NCBI GenBank assembly: GCA_038373885.1
Contig: JAWZYV010012274.1
Span: 124,001-188,000 of the forward strand
Source of the DNA: Cheiracanthium punctorium
Lineage: Eukaryota > Arthropoda > Arachnida > Araneae > Cheiracanthiidae
Direction: 5' to 3'
Length of the DNA: 64,000 bases
Made by a program: the position numbers and the translations under genes. Positions 45,063-58,217 of this stretch are shown here, one piece after another. Position 1 is the first letter of the stretch. Each line of letters starts with the position of its first letter. The notes beneath the pieces are model-generated. The model saw only the letters and a list, made by a program, of their open reading frames with translations, was not told where the DNA came from and ran no database searches.

Positions 45063-45451
45063 AGGGTTGTGCCTCAAAAGGTTAATACAAGCAATATGCT
45101 TTTAAAAAACTACTATAATACATATACTATACTACTATATAAAGTTATTCATGGGCTAGATTTTCACGAGTATCTTTTCTCTACTTTGAGCACACTATTT
45201 TTTTAAAGTATATCATTTCAACGTTTCGAAATATTCATTTATTCCCAAGAGTTTACAAGCTCACAAAGTGAAAGAAAATGACAGTGTAGTTTCAGCATTT
45301 AATTTTACAATGAAAAAATACTAAAAATGCCAGTTCTCACAAAAGTACTAATTAAGTGGAACACTTGAAAGGATCTAAAGACACAGAAAACGTATTTTGA
45401 ATTTCCTGAAAACTGGTGGTAGAGTCTGTCATGTTCCCAGAGATTGTTCCT

Positions 45452-45667
45452 TTGTTTGTTTTGTGTTATGGCAAGCCTATGCAAGAGGCATCTGCCTATG
45501 GAGGGGGTGCCTTGGGCAGAGGACATTTTAAGGGGATTCTAACGCGTATTCACGTTACATCTGGAGAAAACCACCCAGAACTCCACTCCGTCAAATCGGC
45601 AGTTGCACATAGGTTCGAACGCGGAATCTTCACACTGCATGTACAGTGCTTTATCCACTTGGCCAAA
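45452..45667 (-). mobile_element. tRNA-derived SINE, copy 6
   Basis: Minus-strand copy with GATTCTAACGCGTATTCACG, GGAGAAAACCACC and B-box complement AGGTTCGAAC. Flanked by the 11-base repeat AGATTGTTCCT (45441-45451, 45668-45678). Confidence 0.85.
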
Positions 45668-45900
45668 AGATTGTTCCTAGAGAGGGGAAGGGTTCTAATT
45701 ATTAATTCATGGTATTTATAACAATTTTTAAAAAATAGTCCGATAAATCCTCTTAAAACTTCGTAAAGTTATGTCAATCTTTCCAGGGTCCCCAATGATG
45801 TTCGTATTGCCATCCAAATTTCCAGCTTTCTGCAGAAGAATGTTAAAAACCAAGCGACACCCAAAAATAAAAGACTAAGAGACATTTCCTAAAATATGTA

Positions 45901-47153
45901 GGGGAGACCGGGGGCTAATGGGACACCTTTTTAGCCTAAGCTGTATTTCAGTGAAATATGCAGATATTGAAAAAAAAAAAAAGTTACTCTAAATTAAAGC
46001 GTGCACATGTGGTTTCTGAAAAAATGATTTATTTGTTTTTAAAAATAAAAAAATCAATTTCTGAAATTATATCATTGTCCCATTAGCCCACATGTATGGG
46101 TCTAATGGGACATGATGCAGGGCTAATGGAACAATTATAAAAATATATATAAATGCTGTTCTAAATAAATAAATAAAATCTAATTTATGTATGTGAAACT
46201 ATCTAATTTCAAAATATATTAATACCAATGCTCTTTCCCTTTTTTTTTTTGACTCATGAAGTATTATTTAAGGGCATACAGAGAAAAATCAAATCTCAAA
46301 GTTGTAATTGATCGCATAGTTTGTCTGTCAGTTTTAGGTAGTGACAATTTCGACACTATATCAGTCCAATGCTTATCTTATTTTTCTGGATATATAAATT
46401 GGAAACAGTCAGTTTTTTTTCCTTAGGTAGTTTACCAGCATTTCATCATTGCTAATCTCACTAATGATACCAATTTAATGGAACACTTTCCGCTTTCCTG
46501 CAAATTTAATTAGAACAAAGTCACATATATTTAATTTTTTTGAACTTATCTTGGATAATTTCACTATTGAGCTCAGTTGATGAGTTCTGTGACGACATGC
46601 TATTCTCTGCAGAACTGTCTGAAATTTTAAACAGTTTATATTGTTAAGCTAATTAATTTTTAATAGGCCTCAACTAATTAAACTATAGGCCTAATTAATT
46701 TTTAACAACTTTTAGTCGTGATTTACATCTAAAAGTGGATTTTTATAAAATAACATCTGGTTTACTGTCTGTTCAGCTGTCTCATTAGTCCCCATATTAA
46801 CAGTCTCATTAGACTCAATAGAAAACCACATGTTCTATCACAGATTGCCTGATATCTGCATAATCTACATGATATCTGCTATATTAAGGAATCTTTCCCG
46901 TAATTAAAAGTTATTTTAAATGATAAAAAAATGCAATTAAATATAAAAATTAAAATTTACTTTGATGTGCTAGGAACAACAATGATGTTCTCAGGCTTAA
47001 TACTAACTGCAATGGTTGACCTATTGTTGTTCAAAGATGTAGTATTACTGTACCTATTCTGCGGTATACAAACTTTTCATAGAAATATTTTATTTTGCAC
47101 ACAAAATCCTTTGTCCGATTGTTCCCTGCGTTCCATTAGCCCCCAGTCTCCCC
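45901..47153. mobile_element. 1.25-kb TA-target element, GGGGAGACCGGGGG ends
   Basis: GGGGAGACCGGGGGCTAA left and TTAGCCCCCAGTCTCCCC right, with TA on both sides. Internal words repeat the end (TGGGTCTAATGGGAC, GGGCTAATGGAAC). Related words at 55848-55885 and about 56370. No transposase domain recognised. Confidence 0.82.
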
Positions 47154-48292
47154 TATATACAGTCAACTCCGGACATAGTGAACCCGGATATAGTGAAATT
47201 TTGGCTATACTGAACGTAAATCAATAGTCCGATTCACATACGTTAGAAATGTGAATAGCATTTTTAGGTTTTAGTGAACCATGATTTCGGTTATAGTGAA
47301 CTTAGAAATACTTATTCAAACTGTCTACATTAAGCAACAACGTATAACAGGCTATTTTCATCCTTAATAGGGTAATACATTTTTTTTTTTTTAACGAATG
47401 TACATTTATTTCCATAAATGCGATTAAACATGTGGTTGACTTACTTAATAAATTTTTAAATAATCATAAATGTTATGTTTGATTTACTTAATAAATATTC
47501 AGTTCGAACATAAAATCAGGGTTGTAAAGAACCCGGTTTTTTGTAAAAGCCTAACCTGGGCGAGTTTTATTAAAAAACCCGGGGTTTAGGGTAAAAAAAA
47601 CCGGGTTTTATTGGGCAAAATTAAAATTTTTGGTACTTGAACTTGAAAATTTCACATATAGAAATGCAAACTTCAAATCATAGACAAACGTAAAATTAGG
47701 CTTTAACTCACAAAGGGAACTTGGCACTGCCCTCCAAAAAATAAATAAATGAATAAATGTGCTTCTAAAAACTTTCACTGTGTATTCTTTTGAATAAATA
47801 ATTATTAGCTAAGTAAATTATAAGTAATAGAAACTTAAGTGACGTACCATTAAAATACATCCACAAATAACAATAACCTTAATTTTGAGCTGTGCAAATT
47901 TCAGAAACTATTTAGTTGCTTACTAAACTGAAGTGAGAAATTTGGCTTTTACTTGAATACATTTTTGAATGGGTGTCGTAAAAATGCATACGGATAATTT
48001 TTATTGTCTTAGACAAAGGTTTATCGTCTTATTTTGTAATTTAAGAAATTATATTAATGCAATTTTTTATTTATAAATTTATTGTAAAAAAGTAATAAAG
48101 AAATTCTAGTGATTTAAATATGATAGAAAATGCTAGCAATAACTTTATATAGAATTTCTCAAATTATTTTATTTTCTTTGTTTCTAAAACAATATAAAAA
48201 ATCTGGAGTGACTCCACTCGATTTTCCGAACACTTGCGATTAAGATCATTACCAAGCATTTAAATAAATTTGAATCGATGAATAATTCAAAC

Positions 48293-48690
48293 ATATATAC
48301 CCAATTGAAACTCAATCGAATGCACCGTTTAAACGCTTGCGCACTTTCAAGAATTTCTCCCCATATGCCATTATGACATAATATAAAAGAAATTTTTGTC
48401 GTAGCTCTGTAGAAAAACTATAAGTCTTATACACACCAAAATCAATACCGGTCTTGCGACAGTGGTTTATAACATATATACCCAATTTGAGCTCAATCGA
48501 ATCTACCATTTAAACGCTAGCGCACTTTCAAGAAATTCCCCCCATAGGCCATAATGTAAGAGAAATCTTTGTCGTAGCCCTGTAGAAAAACTATAAGTCC
48601 TATACACACGAAAATCAATACCGGTCTTGCGACGGTGGTTTATGACATACATATCCAATTTGAGATCAATCGAATGCTGCGTTCAGGAGC
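48293..48690 (+). repeat. Tandem repeat of about 180 bases, two and a bit units
   Basis: Units start ATATATACCCAATT, CTCAATCGAAT at 48293, 48473 and (partial) 48647, and share TTGTCGTAGC, CTGTAGAAAAACTATAAG and CAATACCGGTCTTGCGAC. Confidence 0.85.
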
Positions 48691-48698
48691 TATCGTGT

Positions 48699-48760
48699 TC
48701 ACTCACATACACACAAACACACACACACACACACACACATACACACATACATACATACAT
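48699..48760 (+). repeat. CA/CATA microsatellite
   Basis: Runs of (CA)n then (CATA)n directly after the 180-base tandem repeat; together they look like the 3' end of a longer unit. Confidence 0.85.
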
Positions 48761-49741
48761 CTCGTAAAAATAGCATAAATGGATTCAGTAGCCCTCAGAA
48801 CGTGTAAAAACACCAAAATCTCGAAGTCGAATTTTTTCATGATTACAATACTTTCCTTACATGGTACATGTTCGGAAAGTAAAAATGAATGGCAAAAACC
48901 TACTTGCACATTTCTTTCTAATATTTGGATAGTTAATGAATAACACAGAGTTAAGTTATAATTCCTTTCATTCCATAATGCGTGTACTTCTTTATTTTGT
49001 GGTATTGATTTATTAACCCGGTGATATAATCTAATTTCAAGTGTTAGTGCAACCAGACCTGATTTTATTATGCAGCCAAGAAATTATTATCCCATATTTG
49101 AATGGATGTTTTAGTTCTAAATATTCTAATGAAGAAAGATTGGATATTATGTTTGCAGGAACATCTTTTCCTTTCCATAAAAATTAACTGATGCATTTGT
49201 ATAGCATTATATACTTACGGTTACATATTATCTTAAACAACTACTATGATATAGAATACTATCTGTTTGGTCATAGAAAATTCTAGGACACAAATTTCAA
49301 CTCGAAATTACTAAAAGTAACTTTTAAACAGTATTACGACTGGTAGAAAACAAAAGATTTTTATTTTTCATAAAAACAACAGATTGGAATTAGGATTTAT
49401 GGTTTCATTAGTGATAAAAATAATCTTGAATTGAAATAGAACTTTAAAATTTTGTAAGAAATTAAATGCTTCTACAATAAATTAAATTATTTTTTAGATG
49501 TTTCTTTTAAAATGATGCAAATCAAAGTTTTATCTTTAAAAAACCCATTTTATCCAAAAAACCCACCCCGGTGGGGAAAATGGGGAGCTACCCGGGCAGA
49601 AAATCTGAAAACCCTGCATAATTTTTTTTTTTTTTTTTTTTTTAGTTTATTAAGTTTTTTTGTTTACCGTGGGGTCACTTCGGATATAGTGGACGAAATT
49701 TTATGATCCCCAGAGGTTAACTACAGCCGGAGTTGGCTGTA

Positions 49742-52611
49742 TCTTTTTTTTCTTATAATAAAAAGCTTCATCATAACTTCAAGTGTTTCATACTAAATGC
49801 TAATATCATAATTCATCATTTACTCCCCTTTTCAGTAAGAATAAAATAATACGAATGCATCAAAACTTATTCTTTTGTTTTCGAAGTTTCACGCTTTATG
49901 TTGCCACTAGAGACATTTTATAAAGTTCAAAACTTCAATAAAAACAGTTTTAAATGTAAATTTTTAAACATTATTAAGATACACAGATGTAATTTCAAGT
50001 TATTTTATGGCATAGCGTTTTCCGGTATCTCGTGAAAATTTAAAACTTGATATTCAAATAGCTAATAATAAAATTAACATAGAGATAATGTAAGACAAAA
50101 ACGTAAAAAATGTGTTCTAAAGGCACTGTCATTACTTATTATCAATTAATATATATATATACTAATTTAATGAAATATTTTACAATAAACCTGTAGATTA
50201 AAACCTTTGAATGTTAAGTAGGATTTTGTTTGTATATTTACAATATATAAACTTTCATGAAATATATTTTGTGCATACACTTTCTAAAATATACGAAAAA
50301 ACACAATACAATTATTTTTAAGGGTGTTATACGAATACATGTGAATATTTTTAGGATGTATGGGGAGTATATCTAAGTACTTTGTACGACTGCGTGCAGC
50401 ATAAGTCACATATTTGTCAAAATGCGTGTTTTAATGCATTACAATTTATTTTTGTAATTTAATTTAGATTTTACTTTATTTCGAGCAAATAAGACAAATC
50501 TAAATTTTCAAAAGCAATTCTTTCTCAAAATACTTAAAAATTCTCTGTGAAATATTCGTTAAACTGATCAAAATTTACGACATTAAAATGATTATTTACC
50601 CGAAAGGTAATTTGGATAGTTTTCAGAAAATACTAATAGAATTAATTATTAAAACAGCTCTATTAGAATTATTTATTAAAACATTTCCTTTAAAGAGAGA
50701 TGATTTCGGAAAATTGCAATTTGTTGTTTTTGTTTTCTTTTTTTTCGTACAATTATTATATAAATTCAAACATTAAGTAAAAATGATACACGCAACAATT
50801 TTTTAATTTTAAATTTTTCAGACATTTTAAACAACACTTAAATACAACTATGTAACATTCGGTGTGAATTTCAATCTACCTATGTATTAAATTTTATAAT
50901 TATAAAAATAAGTTAAAAATTTGCTCTTTTACGGTTTCTTTAAAGAAGAGCTAAAAGTATCAATGAAACTTTCATAAGCAATATTAATACTTAAACAAAG
51001 AGCAGAAGTTTAAAGCATTTTTAAAATAAAGAAAAAAATATATCTATTGAGTATTGAAAATTCTGAAGTGAACAAGAACAAAATTTTGAGGAAAACAGAT
51101 ACACTTTGAGGCATAAAGCCTATCTATGTTTTCATTATAAAAACCTACCTTTCAAAATATTCAAAACACTTTCCAGTTTGTATGCAACTTGAATTAAAAA
51201 ATACTCACACAGAACTAATTTTGAAATACTGCATTTGTTTAAAACAGTTAAGCAGAGTTTAGTACACCCCGCATGAAGTATTTCATAAAATACTAACATA
51301 ATCAAACACGCCACGCTATTTCGAATAAAACTGAGCCGTAGTGAATATAATACCGCATAACCGTTGGATCATTAAAAAGTGAAAAAAGAACTTACCGCCG
51401 TTTTTCTGGCAAAATTAGAGGTTTCTGTTGTCTGGAGGAAACCTGAATCGTAGCTGCATAACTACACGGTGCAGCGAAGCATCTGGAATAGATGCGATGC
51501 GGAGATGCTGGGTCTGTTTTCAGAGCTAAAATTTACATCATTTCCCAAACAAACGAGATATGGTAACTACTAACGAAGGACTCAAAATTGCCAACCACGT
51601 GACTTGTTTTCCACGCGTACTATGACCGCAGAACTCTCGCTATCTGAAACATGGCAGATAACAAAGAGCTCTGAAGACGGGCTTAAAATTTTATTTCCTT
51701 TTATTACTTAATCTCATATATACTCATACAAACATGAGGATTTTCCCGTTGTGCGTTTTATTATTGATTTATACGAAATTTCATTATTATTTTGTACATG
51801 TAATTATTTGATTCGAGAGGCTCTGGCTAGGTAATTAACTTGTACAAAAGAAAAAAAATAGTTATTAAAAATAAAATATTTGTTGGTAAATTTAAGGCTG
51901 AGTACATGGCTCATCAAAAATCACAGTATTGTGCCGTTTTTCCCTTCCCCCCTCTATATTAATCATATACTATTCTGTACTAATATACTTTAAGTTACCG
52001 TAAATCTGAGTTATTTTGATTCATCTCGTGGTGATTATATGCATAGTATTTCTCATTTTTCATCTTTTCTAAAAGTAATACCCAAGAGACAAAGTGACCC
52101 AGTATTTACAGAATAGTTGCCGTGGTAGTTATATTTATAAGTTTGTTTATAGTTAGTTGTGCCTCCATGTTTATTATTTTACTTTTTGCTTGCATAATAA
52201 AACACTAAATGTTGAGTTTGACAACACTTGCCTATGTATTTTTCGAAAGTACCATTTCATCAATTTTTTTCTTTTGTCAAATAATAACAGGGTAGTGCTT
52301 CTTTGTGATATTTACTCTTCGTTGCTATCCACTAACTCACTAAAGTGCGTCTCAAAGTTATATAAATAAACGATTTTTTAGATAACAGCTGAAAAAAATT
52401 TACGCGATGATGACGAAAAAAATAGTTAGCTTATGAAATCATAACATATATTTGTTACAATACAGAAATATTTTGCTTGTGTCATAGATTATTTGTAGGA
52501 AAATTAAAATTCAAAGCAAGTTATCCCAAAAATAAATGGACAATGAAGATTCGCTTTTAAAAACCATCCTATTCATTTGTTAAAATTTTTAAGTGCGCCT
52601 TGTATAAATAC
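49742..52611. other. Intergenic: nothing recognised
   Basis: Nearly 2.9 kb of AT-rich sequence. One slightly GC-richer part (51410-51660) shows no gene structure. Confidence 0.4.
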
Positions 52612-52765
52612 TTTATTCGTAGGGATCGACCAATAGTATCGGCGCCGATACCTCCAAATTTTTTAGGTATCGGTATCGGTTCTTTCATACTTCAAAAGTA
52701 TCGGGAAAGTATCGGTTCCTGATAAATTCATTCATTTTTACCGATACTTTTCTACCGATACTTAG

Positions 52766-52998
52766 GGCTTCACCATGGCACAGTGGCTATGCCACTGAAA
52801 ATGGTAGATGGCCGAAGCGTGTAGGTCCCGGGTTCGGGTCCCATCGCTCGGCTGTCGATCTAACGGTCTGGATTTTTGGTAGGTTTTCTGCAGATGTAAC
52901 GTGAATACGCGTTAGAACCCCTTAGAAAGTCCTCCTACCAAGGCACTCCCATCCTAGGCAGATACCCCGCGTGCAGGTTTGCCAACACAACACAACAC
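52766..52998 (+). mobile_element. tRNA-derived SINE, copy 7
   Basis: CACCATGGCACAGTGG head, B box GGGTTCGGGTCC, core GTCGATCTAACGGTCTGG, (CAACA)n tail. Flanked by the 15-base repeat TCTACCGATACTTAG at 52751-52765 and 52999-53013, which is hAT subterminal sequence. Confidence 0.88.
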
Positions 52999-53194
52999 TC
53001 TACCGATACTTAGCTTTTCAGAAGAAAAGCCACGCAGACGCAATACCACTCAAAAAAAATTTGTTCTGGTAATGAGAGAGGCGTCGTTTCATTGGCATAT
53101 TTGTTTGCGCGACTGTTTTCGAACTGTTTTTTTTTTTTTTCTTTCTTTCCTGACCATCACTAAATATGGATCTACCATCATCAAGTGTGAAGAA

Positions 53195-53330
53195 AGTATG
53201 AATGAGGAAATGTTAGATGACAGTGGAACAGGGCAGTCGTCCATTCGGTTAAAATAATCCGATTTGGAGTCTAACAGTAAATATGCGATCTGCAAAGAAT
53301 TCAAAAAGCAGATGTCGAGAGGTAGGCTAT
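53195..53330 (+). pseudogene. hAT transposase N-terminal (BED finger) remnant
   Basis: Reads SMNEEMLDDSG-like acidic start, a TAA stop at 53255, then SDLESNSKYAIC and KEFKKQMSRGR in the same frame. This fits the BED-finger pattern AxCxxCxxxLSRG with its second Cys replaced by Phe. The rest of the transposase is missing. Confidence 0.55.
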
Positions 53331-54304
53331 AACTTTACTACAGTTTTATGAACGTTTATTTGCTCTCTGTCTAGATTTTAAAAAAGGGATCATATATATA
53401 GATATATGTGTCATTTTATCCCTCACCCCCTTTTTGAAATTTGTCTGAAAAATGTGTCCCAAAAATACGATATAAAAGTATGCGATATAATTTTACATAT
53501 ATTTAAATACTATTAGTTCACAACAGCTTTAATCTATTGTAACAATATTTCGTATGGTGTGGAATATGCATCACATGTATTTTTCTATAAATAGGTTACA
53601 ATCATATAAATTTCAATATAGGGTTACCAGGCGAAATACACGAAAGATGAGAGATAAAGTACCATAGTCAATTAATATCGTTTTAATATGGCAATAATTG
53701 AACTAAAAAATTAGGGGGGTTCAGGGGGGGGTCTCCCCCTCTTGTGGCTCAAACAGCCGAGTTTTAATGACTATGCAATTTCGCCTCACCCCCTTTATAT
53801 ATATATATATATATATACATAAATTTTATGGAGGTATGGTAGATGTATGGCTTTTGAATTGGCTTTAAATTAATTTTTAACTGGATTTAAATTTTTATTT
53901 TAGAAAATTTCACAAGGACATCTGATTCGGCTTTGGTATGATATCGATATCAGAACTGATGGGGGAGACTTCCTTGACATCGTTTGATATTTCAGGGGAT
54001 GATGTATGAGGTACCTAACCCTAATTTAAATAAGTTATTTTAAATCGGCCCTTCAAAATTTTCATAGTGTGATTTTTCCGTCGGAAATTAAACCGAAACG
54101 AGCTTTAGACTCACTTACACCCTTTCGAAAAAGGATCCGAGTGTAAGTCCCGTGTTAGTTTCATATTTAAAATTTTGTTCTTTGTAAAAACGAATCATGT
54201 CGCACAACAATAAGTTCTAAAAATTTCTTTTAAATCTGTGTTTTATAACAAAAACTAATGAGTTATTCACAAAACGAAAGTAGAAAATAGGGCGATTACT
54301 CAAA

Positions 54305-54405
54305 TACTCTTTTGAGTGGTTGCACGGTCTGATGGTAAATGCTCTTTAAAAGTCCGCCGCCAAAGGCATCCTCATCGTTTAGACTTGCCATAACACAAAA
54401 CGCTC
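54305..54405 (+). mobile_element. Degenerate SINE fragment, copy 8
   Basis: GAGTGGTTGCACGG, AAAAGTCCGCCGCCAAAGGC and GACTTGCCATAACAC match the head edge and 3' part of the family; the middle is deleted. Confidence 0.55.
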
Positions 54406-55261
54406 ATTGTAAATACTGAATAATGTAGAGAGAAAAACATTATAGTATTTTGGATAAAAGCAGTCTCAGTCAAATGCGAAACCGCAATTAATATTAGTCA
54501 AGTAATGAGCTTTAAAAGACTAATGATTTTTTTAATTTACTTTTTTTGAGGGGGGGGGGGCAATTATTTTTTCCAAAACTAATAAACTAATAAAGATTTA
54601 TCAAAGATTTGGAAGGATTTGAAATTTTTAGAAAATTTGATCGCAAACACATAAATCTTACGATAAAATGTAAATAAAATGAGTTATTTCATATTGTTTT
54701 AACTTTCTCTTTGATCTATCCCGACTTAGGAAAAGTAATTTATTTGAAGCATTTTTTTGTAATCGTTTAATTTCTTGGATTAAGATTAATTTTACAATTA
54801 GCATATAATATTATTATACATGCGATAGTGCAATCAGTCCACAATTCAATTTGTGTACTTCATGACTTTTTGCATGAAAAAAAAAATAATAATAATAATA
54901 ACTTCTTTTACGATAGCCATCTTTTGACGCCGAATTTGCTCCGATTCTTCACAATATGTGAGTTTTCAATCGTATAACCAAAGCGTATAACCAAAGTTGT
55001 CAATCGTATAACCAATCGTATAACCAAAGTTGTCAATCTTATATCGATAGCCAAAGTAATTTGGAGTTTTAGCTTATAAAATTTTGTGCGTAATCAGATT
55101 TTTTTTAAGTTTGTTTTGTTTGATGTTAAAAATAAATTTTACTTATTAAAGTCTTGTGCTCAGTGTAAAATTAGAATTTAACTATACCCGGCCAATTCAA
55201 AAACATGATGTACTGCAATTTCTAGAGATAGTCTGACAATCTAGAAATTGTAAGTTCTCTA

Positions 55262-55425
55262 AAAACGCTGGTAGGAGAACTTTTTGAGGGGTTCTAACGC
55301 ATATTCAAGATACATCAGGAGAAAACCACCAAAACTCTATAGACCGTTATAGATCGATAGCCAGACGAGGAGAAAGAATCCCGAACCAGCACACTTCAGA
55401 CATTTCCCTATGTTCAATGTTTTAT
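55262..55425 (-). mobile_element. tRNA-derived SINE, copy 9
   Basis: Minus-strand copy with GAGGGGTTCTAACGCATATT, CAGGAGAAAACCACC and TAGATCGATAGCC; the head is degraded. Confidence 0.7.
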
Positions 55426-55839
55426 AAATTCGGCCTTAATAGAAAATTAGGACTGAATACTCTACACTCACTTCAATGTATTCACTGCTTTTTCTTATTA
55501 ATGCTTTCTACTGGGTTCAAATTTTTATCTGTGGGCTCATCATGGTGTTATTCATTTTCACGAGAACTGCACTCTTGTTACAAAAACTGCCCACAGATGT
55601 AGATTTAAATGGCATTAAATCATGTAAAGTATCGGTATCGGCTATTTCTAAAAATGAATTTATAGGTAAAGTGTCGGTATCGGTGAAAATGTTGTATCGG
55701 TCGATCCCTATTTATTCGATCTCTTTTTTAACTCTTTCAAACGTTCACTTCAGTTATGAAGTTTCAAACAAATATTTTTCATTTTAAGCAATCATTTTAT
55801 CTCTGTGGTCAATAATTATTTTCCGTAAAGCTGAAAGCA

Positions 55840-56900
55840 ATGGTATGTGGTCTAATGGGACTTTTCATAAGGAGTTTAATGGGACATGGACCATTAGAAC
55901 CAAAAGGCATTAAACATAAAAACTGCAATATGATTGTGTTAAACATTTATTTTATATGATATATTTTGTGTGCAGTAATTTAAAGTGAATCATTCTTTTA
56001 TTTCTTTTAATTTTATACCAAAAATTGTTTTCACCAAAAGCACGAGATAATTATCTTCGCAAAAATCAATTCAGTTTTACAGTTAAAGTAGATGTTCAAT
56101 TGAGATATTGTTATGAATTTATAACACTGCTGATATAATATCAGGTAGGAAGCGGAGAAAATGCAGGATCATTAATTACACCTAGGAAATGGAAATCAAA
56201 AGGAACTTTAAAATACGCTTAGAAAAATGTGCGGAAAATATCTAAGAAACACATGCTAAAAATCAGCGACTCTGAAAACAGTGACATCATATTTCTACAT
56301 GACTTATTAGAGAGAAGAGAAATTGAATTTTAACATTAAACTAAACGCGATTTCTTATTAATTCTAATAGGGGAGAAGGGGCACAGTAGGACAATTTTTA
56401 CTTGTTTAAAAATAATTTTCTTTCTTTTAATTAAAAATAAAAATAAATTCAGAACAGTGTTTTTGACAACACTTAGTTTTCATTGTAGTTTTTGTCAGAA
56501 TATATCCTTATTTTATTCTTTGAAAAAAAAGTTAATTTTCAAAACGTACTCAAGTTGTCACACTGTGACCCTTTGCGGAACACAGTGGGGCCGGAATTGG
56601 GATTCAGTGGCGCAATGAGTAAGACTTACGAAATTAGAATGCATAATCCAACACATTCCTATTACTACAATTAAACACGTGTTTAGATGGTCAACACAGA
56701 AGATATGAAAACAGTTTTTAAATGACAAGCCTTAAAAATAGTTATAATGATGAAACACATTTACAAGTTGCAAAATTCTTTGCTCAATAATGTCTCATGA
56801 ATTGAAAATAGTAAAATAACATCAAATTAAACAGTAACAAAATGCTTGGAAAAGTGCATTTTATCATCGATTAAGATTGAAAGTCTACTGGAAATAAGAA
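55840..56900. repeat. Pieces of a GGGGCTAATGGGAC-type element
   Basis: TGGTCTAATGGGACTTTTC and AGTTTAATGGGACATGGAC near 55848-55885, and TAGGGGAGAAGGGGCACAG at 56368, resemble the ends and interior of 45901-47153. The borders cannot be fixed. Confidence 0.4.
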
Positions 56901-56910
56901 CTGTGTCAAT

Positions 56911-57358
56911 CAATGCCGGATTTAGAGGTGCGGAAGCCCTGGGGCAACGAAGAAGTGGCGATGCCGCCCCCTAATAATTTTTCAAACAAAAGTTAAAGAA
57001 TTTTTTCCGACTGCTTATGTGCCTAAGTGGGTTCAGTGTTAACACAGCCATGTGGTCCAGGGTTCGATTTCCGCTGGAGGTAGATTTTATTTACTCAAAA
57101 AATGTCTATTTCTGTATTTCTTGTCTGGTGTTGGACTCAATATAACGTTGATATTGCTCGCAACAGATCACATTCAGTGCTAGTAGTATGCGAAATGTGT
57201 GCAAGAACCAGTTGGTTTGTATCTGAAACCTTTGGGGATAAAAATCGTGGTGTTACTTTTTAATTATTCGGTCTTCATAGGAAAGTTTACGTAAAAATGT
57301 CTATTGTGGGGGGCCCCGGGGTATCAGCCCCAGTTGCCCTCTCCTAAATCCGGCCTTG
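56911..57358. mobile_element. MITE with CAA(T/G)GCCGGATTTAG ends
   Basis: CAATGCCGGATTTAGAGG left and CTCCTAAATCCGGCCTTG right, with related flanks (GTGTCAAT, TGTGTCAT). Inside is a tRNA-like head at 57013-57083 with B box GGTTCGATTTC. Confidence 0.65.
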
Positions 57359-58215
57359 TGTGTCATTGTTCTTTCTATACCTCCACATTGCCATATGTTT
57401 ACATACAGTGGGACTCTGTCCCGCTGTACCCCCACGAAGTCTTTTTAAATACAAACTCAAAAAAGTACCAAAATTATTAATAGGATAAAGATCATTGCAT
57501 GCATGCAATTAAGAAAGTTTAAGCTTAAATTAAAGCAAAGATTTTGATTATTGGATGATAATTTACTGCTCAAATCCAAAAAAAGTAAAACTTGTCTGAT
57601 TTTTCCAACAGTGATTGCAGAAACAAAAATGTCTGCAACTTGCCTACAAAATGAATTGTGACAGTGACTATTTTCCATAGTGTTGCAATAGTGGTTAACT
57701 AAATTATGGAATTTTTTTCTAATATTTGAGCTTTTGAATTATAGAAAAATATCTATCGTCCCACTGTGCCTACGATTCTTCGATATGTTAGGAAACAAAC
57801 TCCCAAATTGCTGTTGGCATTGTTGAAGCGATAAATTTGCCAGACAAAGAAATCCACGTTAATTTTTAAAAGAATAACAATGACTTTATGAAGTTTTATG
57901 CACCAAAAAAAGCAGATGTCCCTTGGGTTGACTTGCATGATGTTGGAACTATTTAAAAGACCAATTAGATAATGAATGTTTCACTGAGTGAGAAGCATTT
58001 TGCGTTATTTTTCCCGATAATATTGCAGGATACAGTATAGAATATTTTGTTGAAATATTTTGAAGCTAAGCAATAAATGTTAAGTTGGTGGGTCGTAGAT
58101 TTGTTTACTGTTTGGTTAGACCCCTTCACTAAGGGGTCTAATGGAAGAGAATTTCATTTTAAGAATTAAGAGTAATTCTCTTTTAATAATTAAACAATGA
58201 CTTAAAATTTTTATC
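57359..58215. other. Intergenic: nothing recognised
   Basis: AT-rich. GTCCCACTGTGCC at 57758 and GGGGTCTAATGG at 58133 echo the 45901-type element but give no bounded unit. Confidence 0.35.
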
Positions 58216-58217
58216 CA

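Larger units (their letters stand above)
47517..49616. mobile_element. hAT-like element nested in the pogo-type element
   Basis: Ends CAGGGTTGTAAAGAACCCGG and CAGAAAATCTGAAAACCCTG. Flanks CATAAAAT and CATAATTT match at 6 of 8. Subterminal AACCCGGG words occur on both sides. Confidence 0.55.
47160..49739. mobile_element. Pogo/Tigger-type element, disrupted
   Basis: CAGTCAACTCCGGACATAG left and CTACAGCCGGAGTTGGCTG right, with TA at 47158-47159 and 49740-49741. The CAGTCAACTCCGG ends with ATAGTGAAC repeats are typical of pogo-type elements. Most of the inside is a later insertion (47517-49616). Starts 6 bases after the element ending at 47153. Confidence 0.78.
52620..55710 (+). mobile_element. 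hAT element with BED-finger remnant
   Basis: Ends TAGGGATCGACCAATA and TATCGGTCGATCCCTA with perfect 8-base flanks TTTATTCG (52612-52619, 55711-55718). Subterminal ACCGATAC/GTATCGG words on both sides. The inside keeps a piece of transposase at 53195-53326. Two SINE copies are inserted. Confidence 0.88.

Noticed and set aside
45416..45721. 101-codon plus-strand frame
   Set aside because: It is entirely SINE copy 6 and its flanks read on the opposite strand.
46931..47227. 98-codon frame across the boundary of two transposons
   Set aside because: It crosses the junction of two elements and has no domain.
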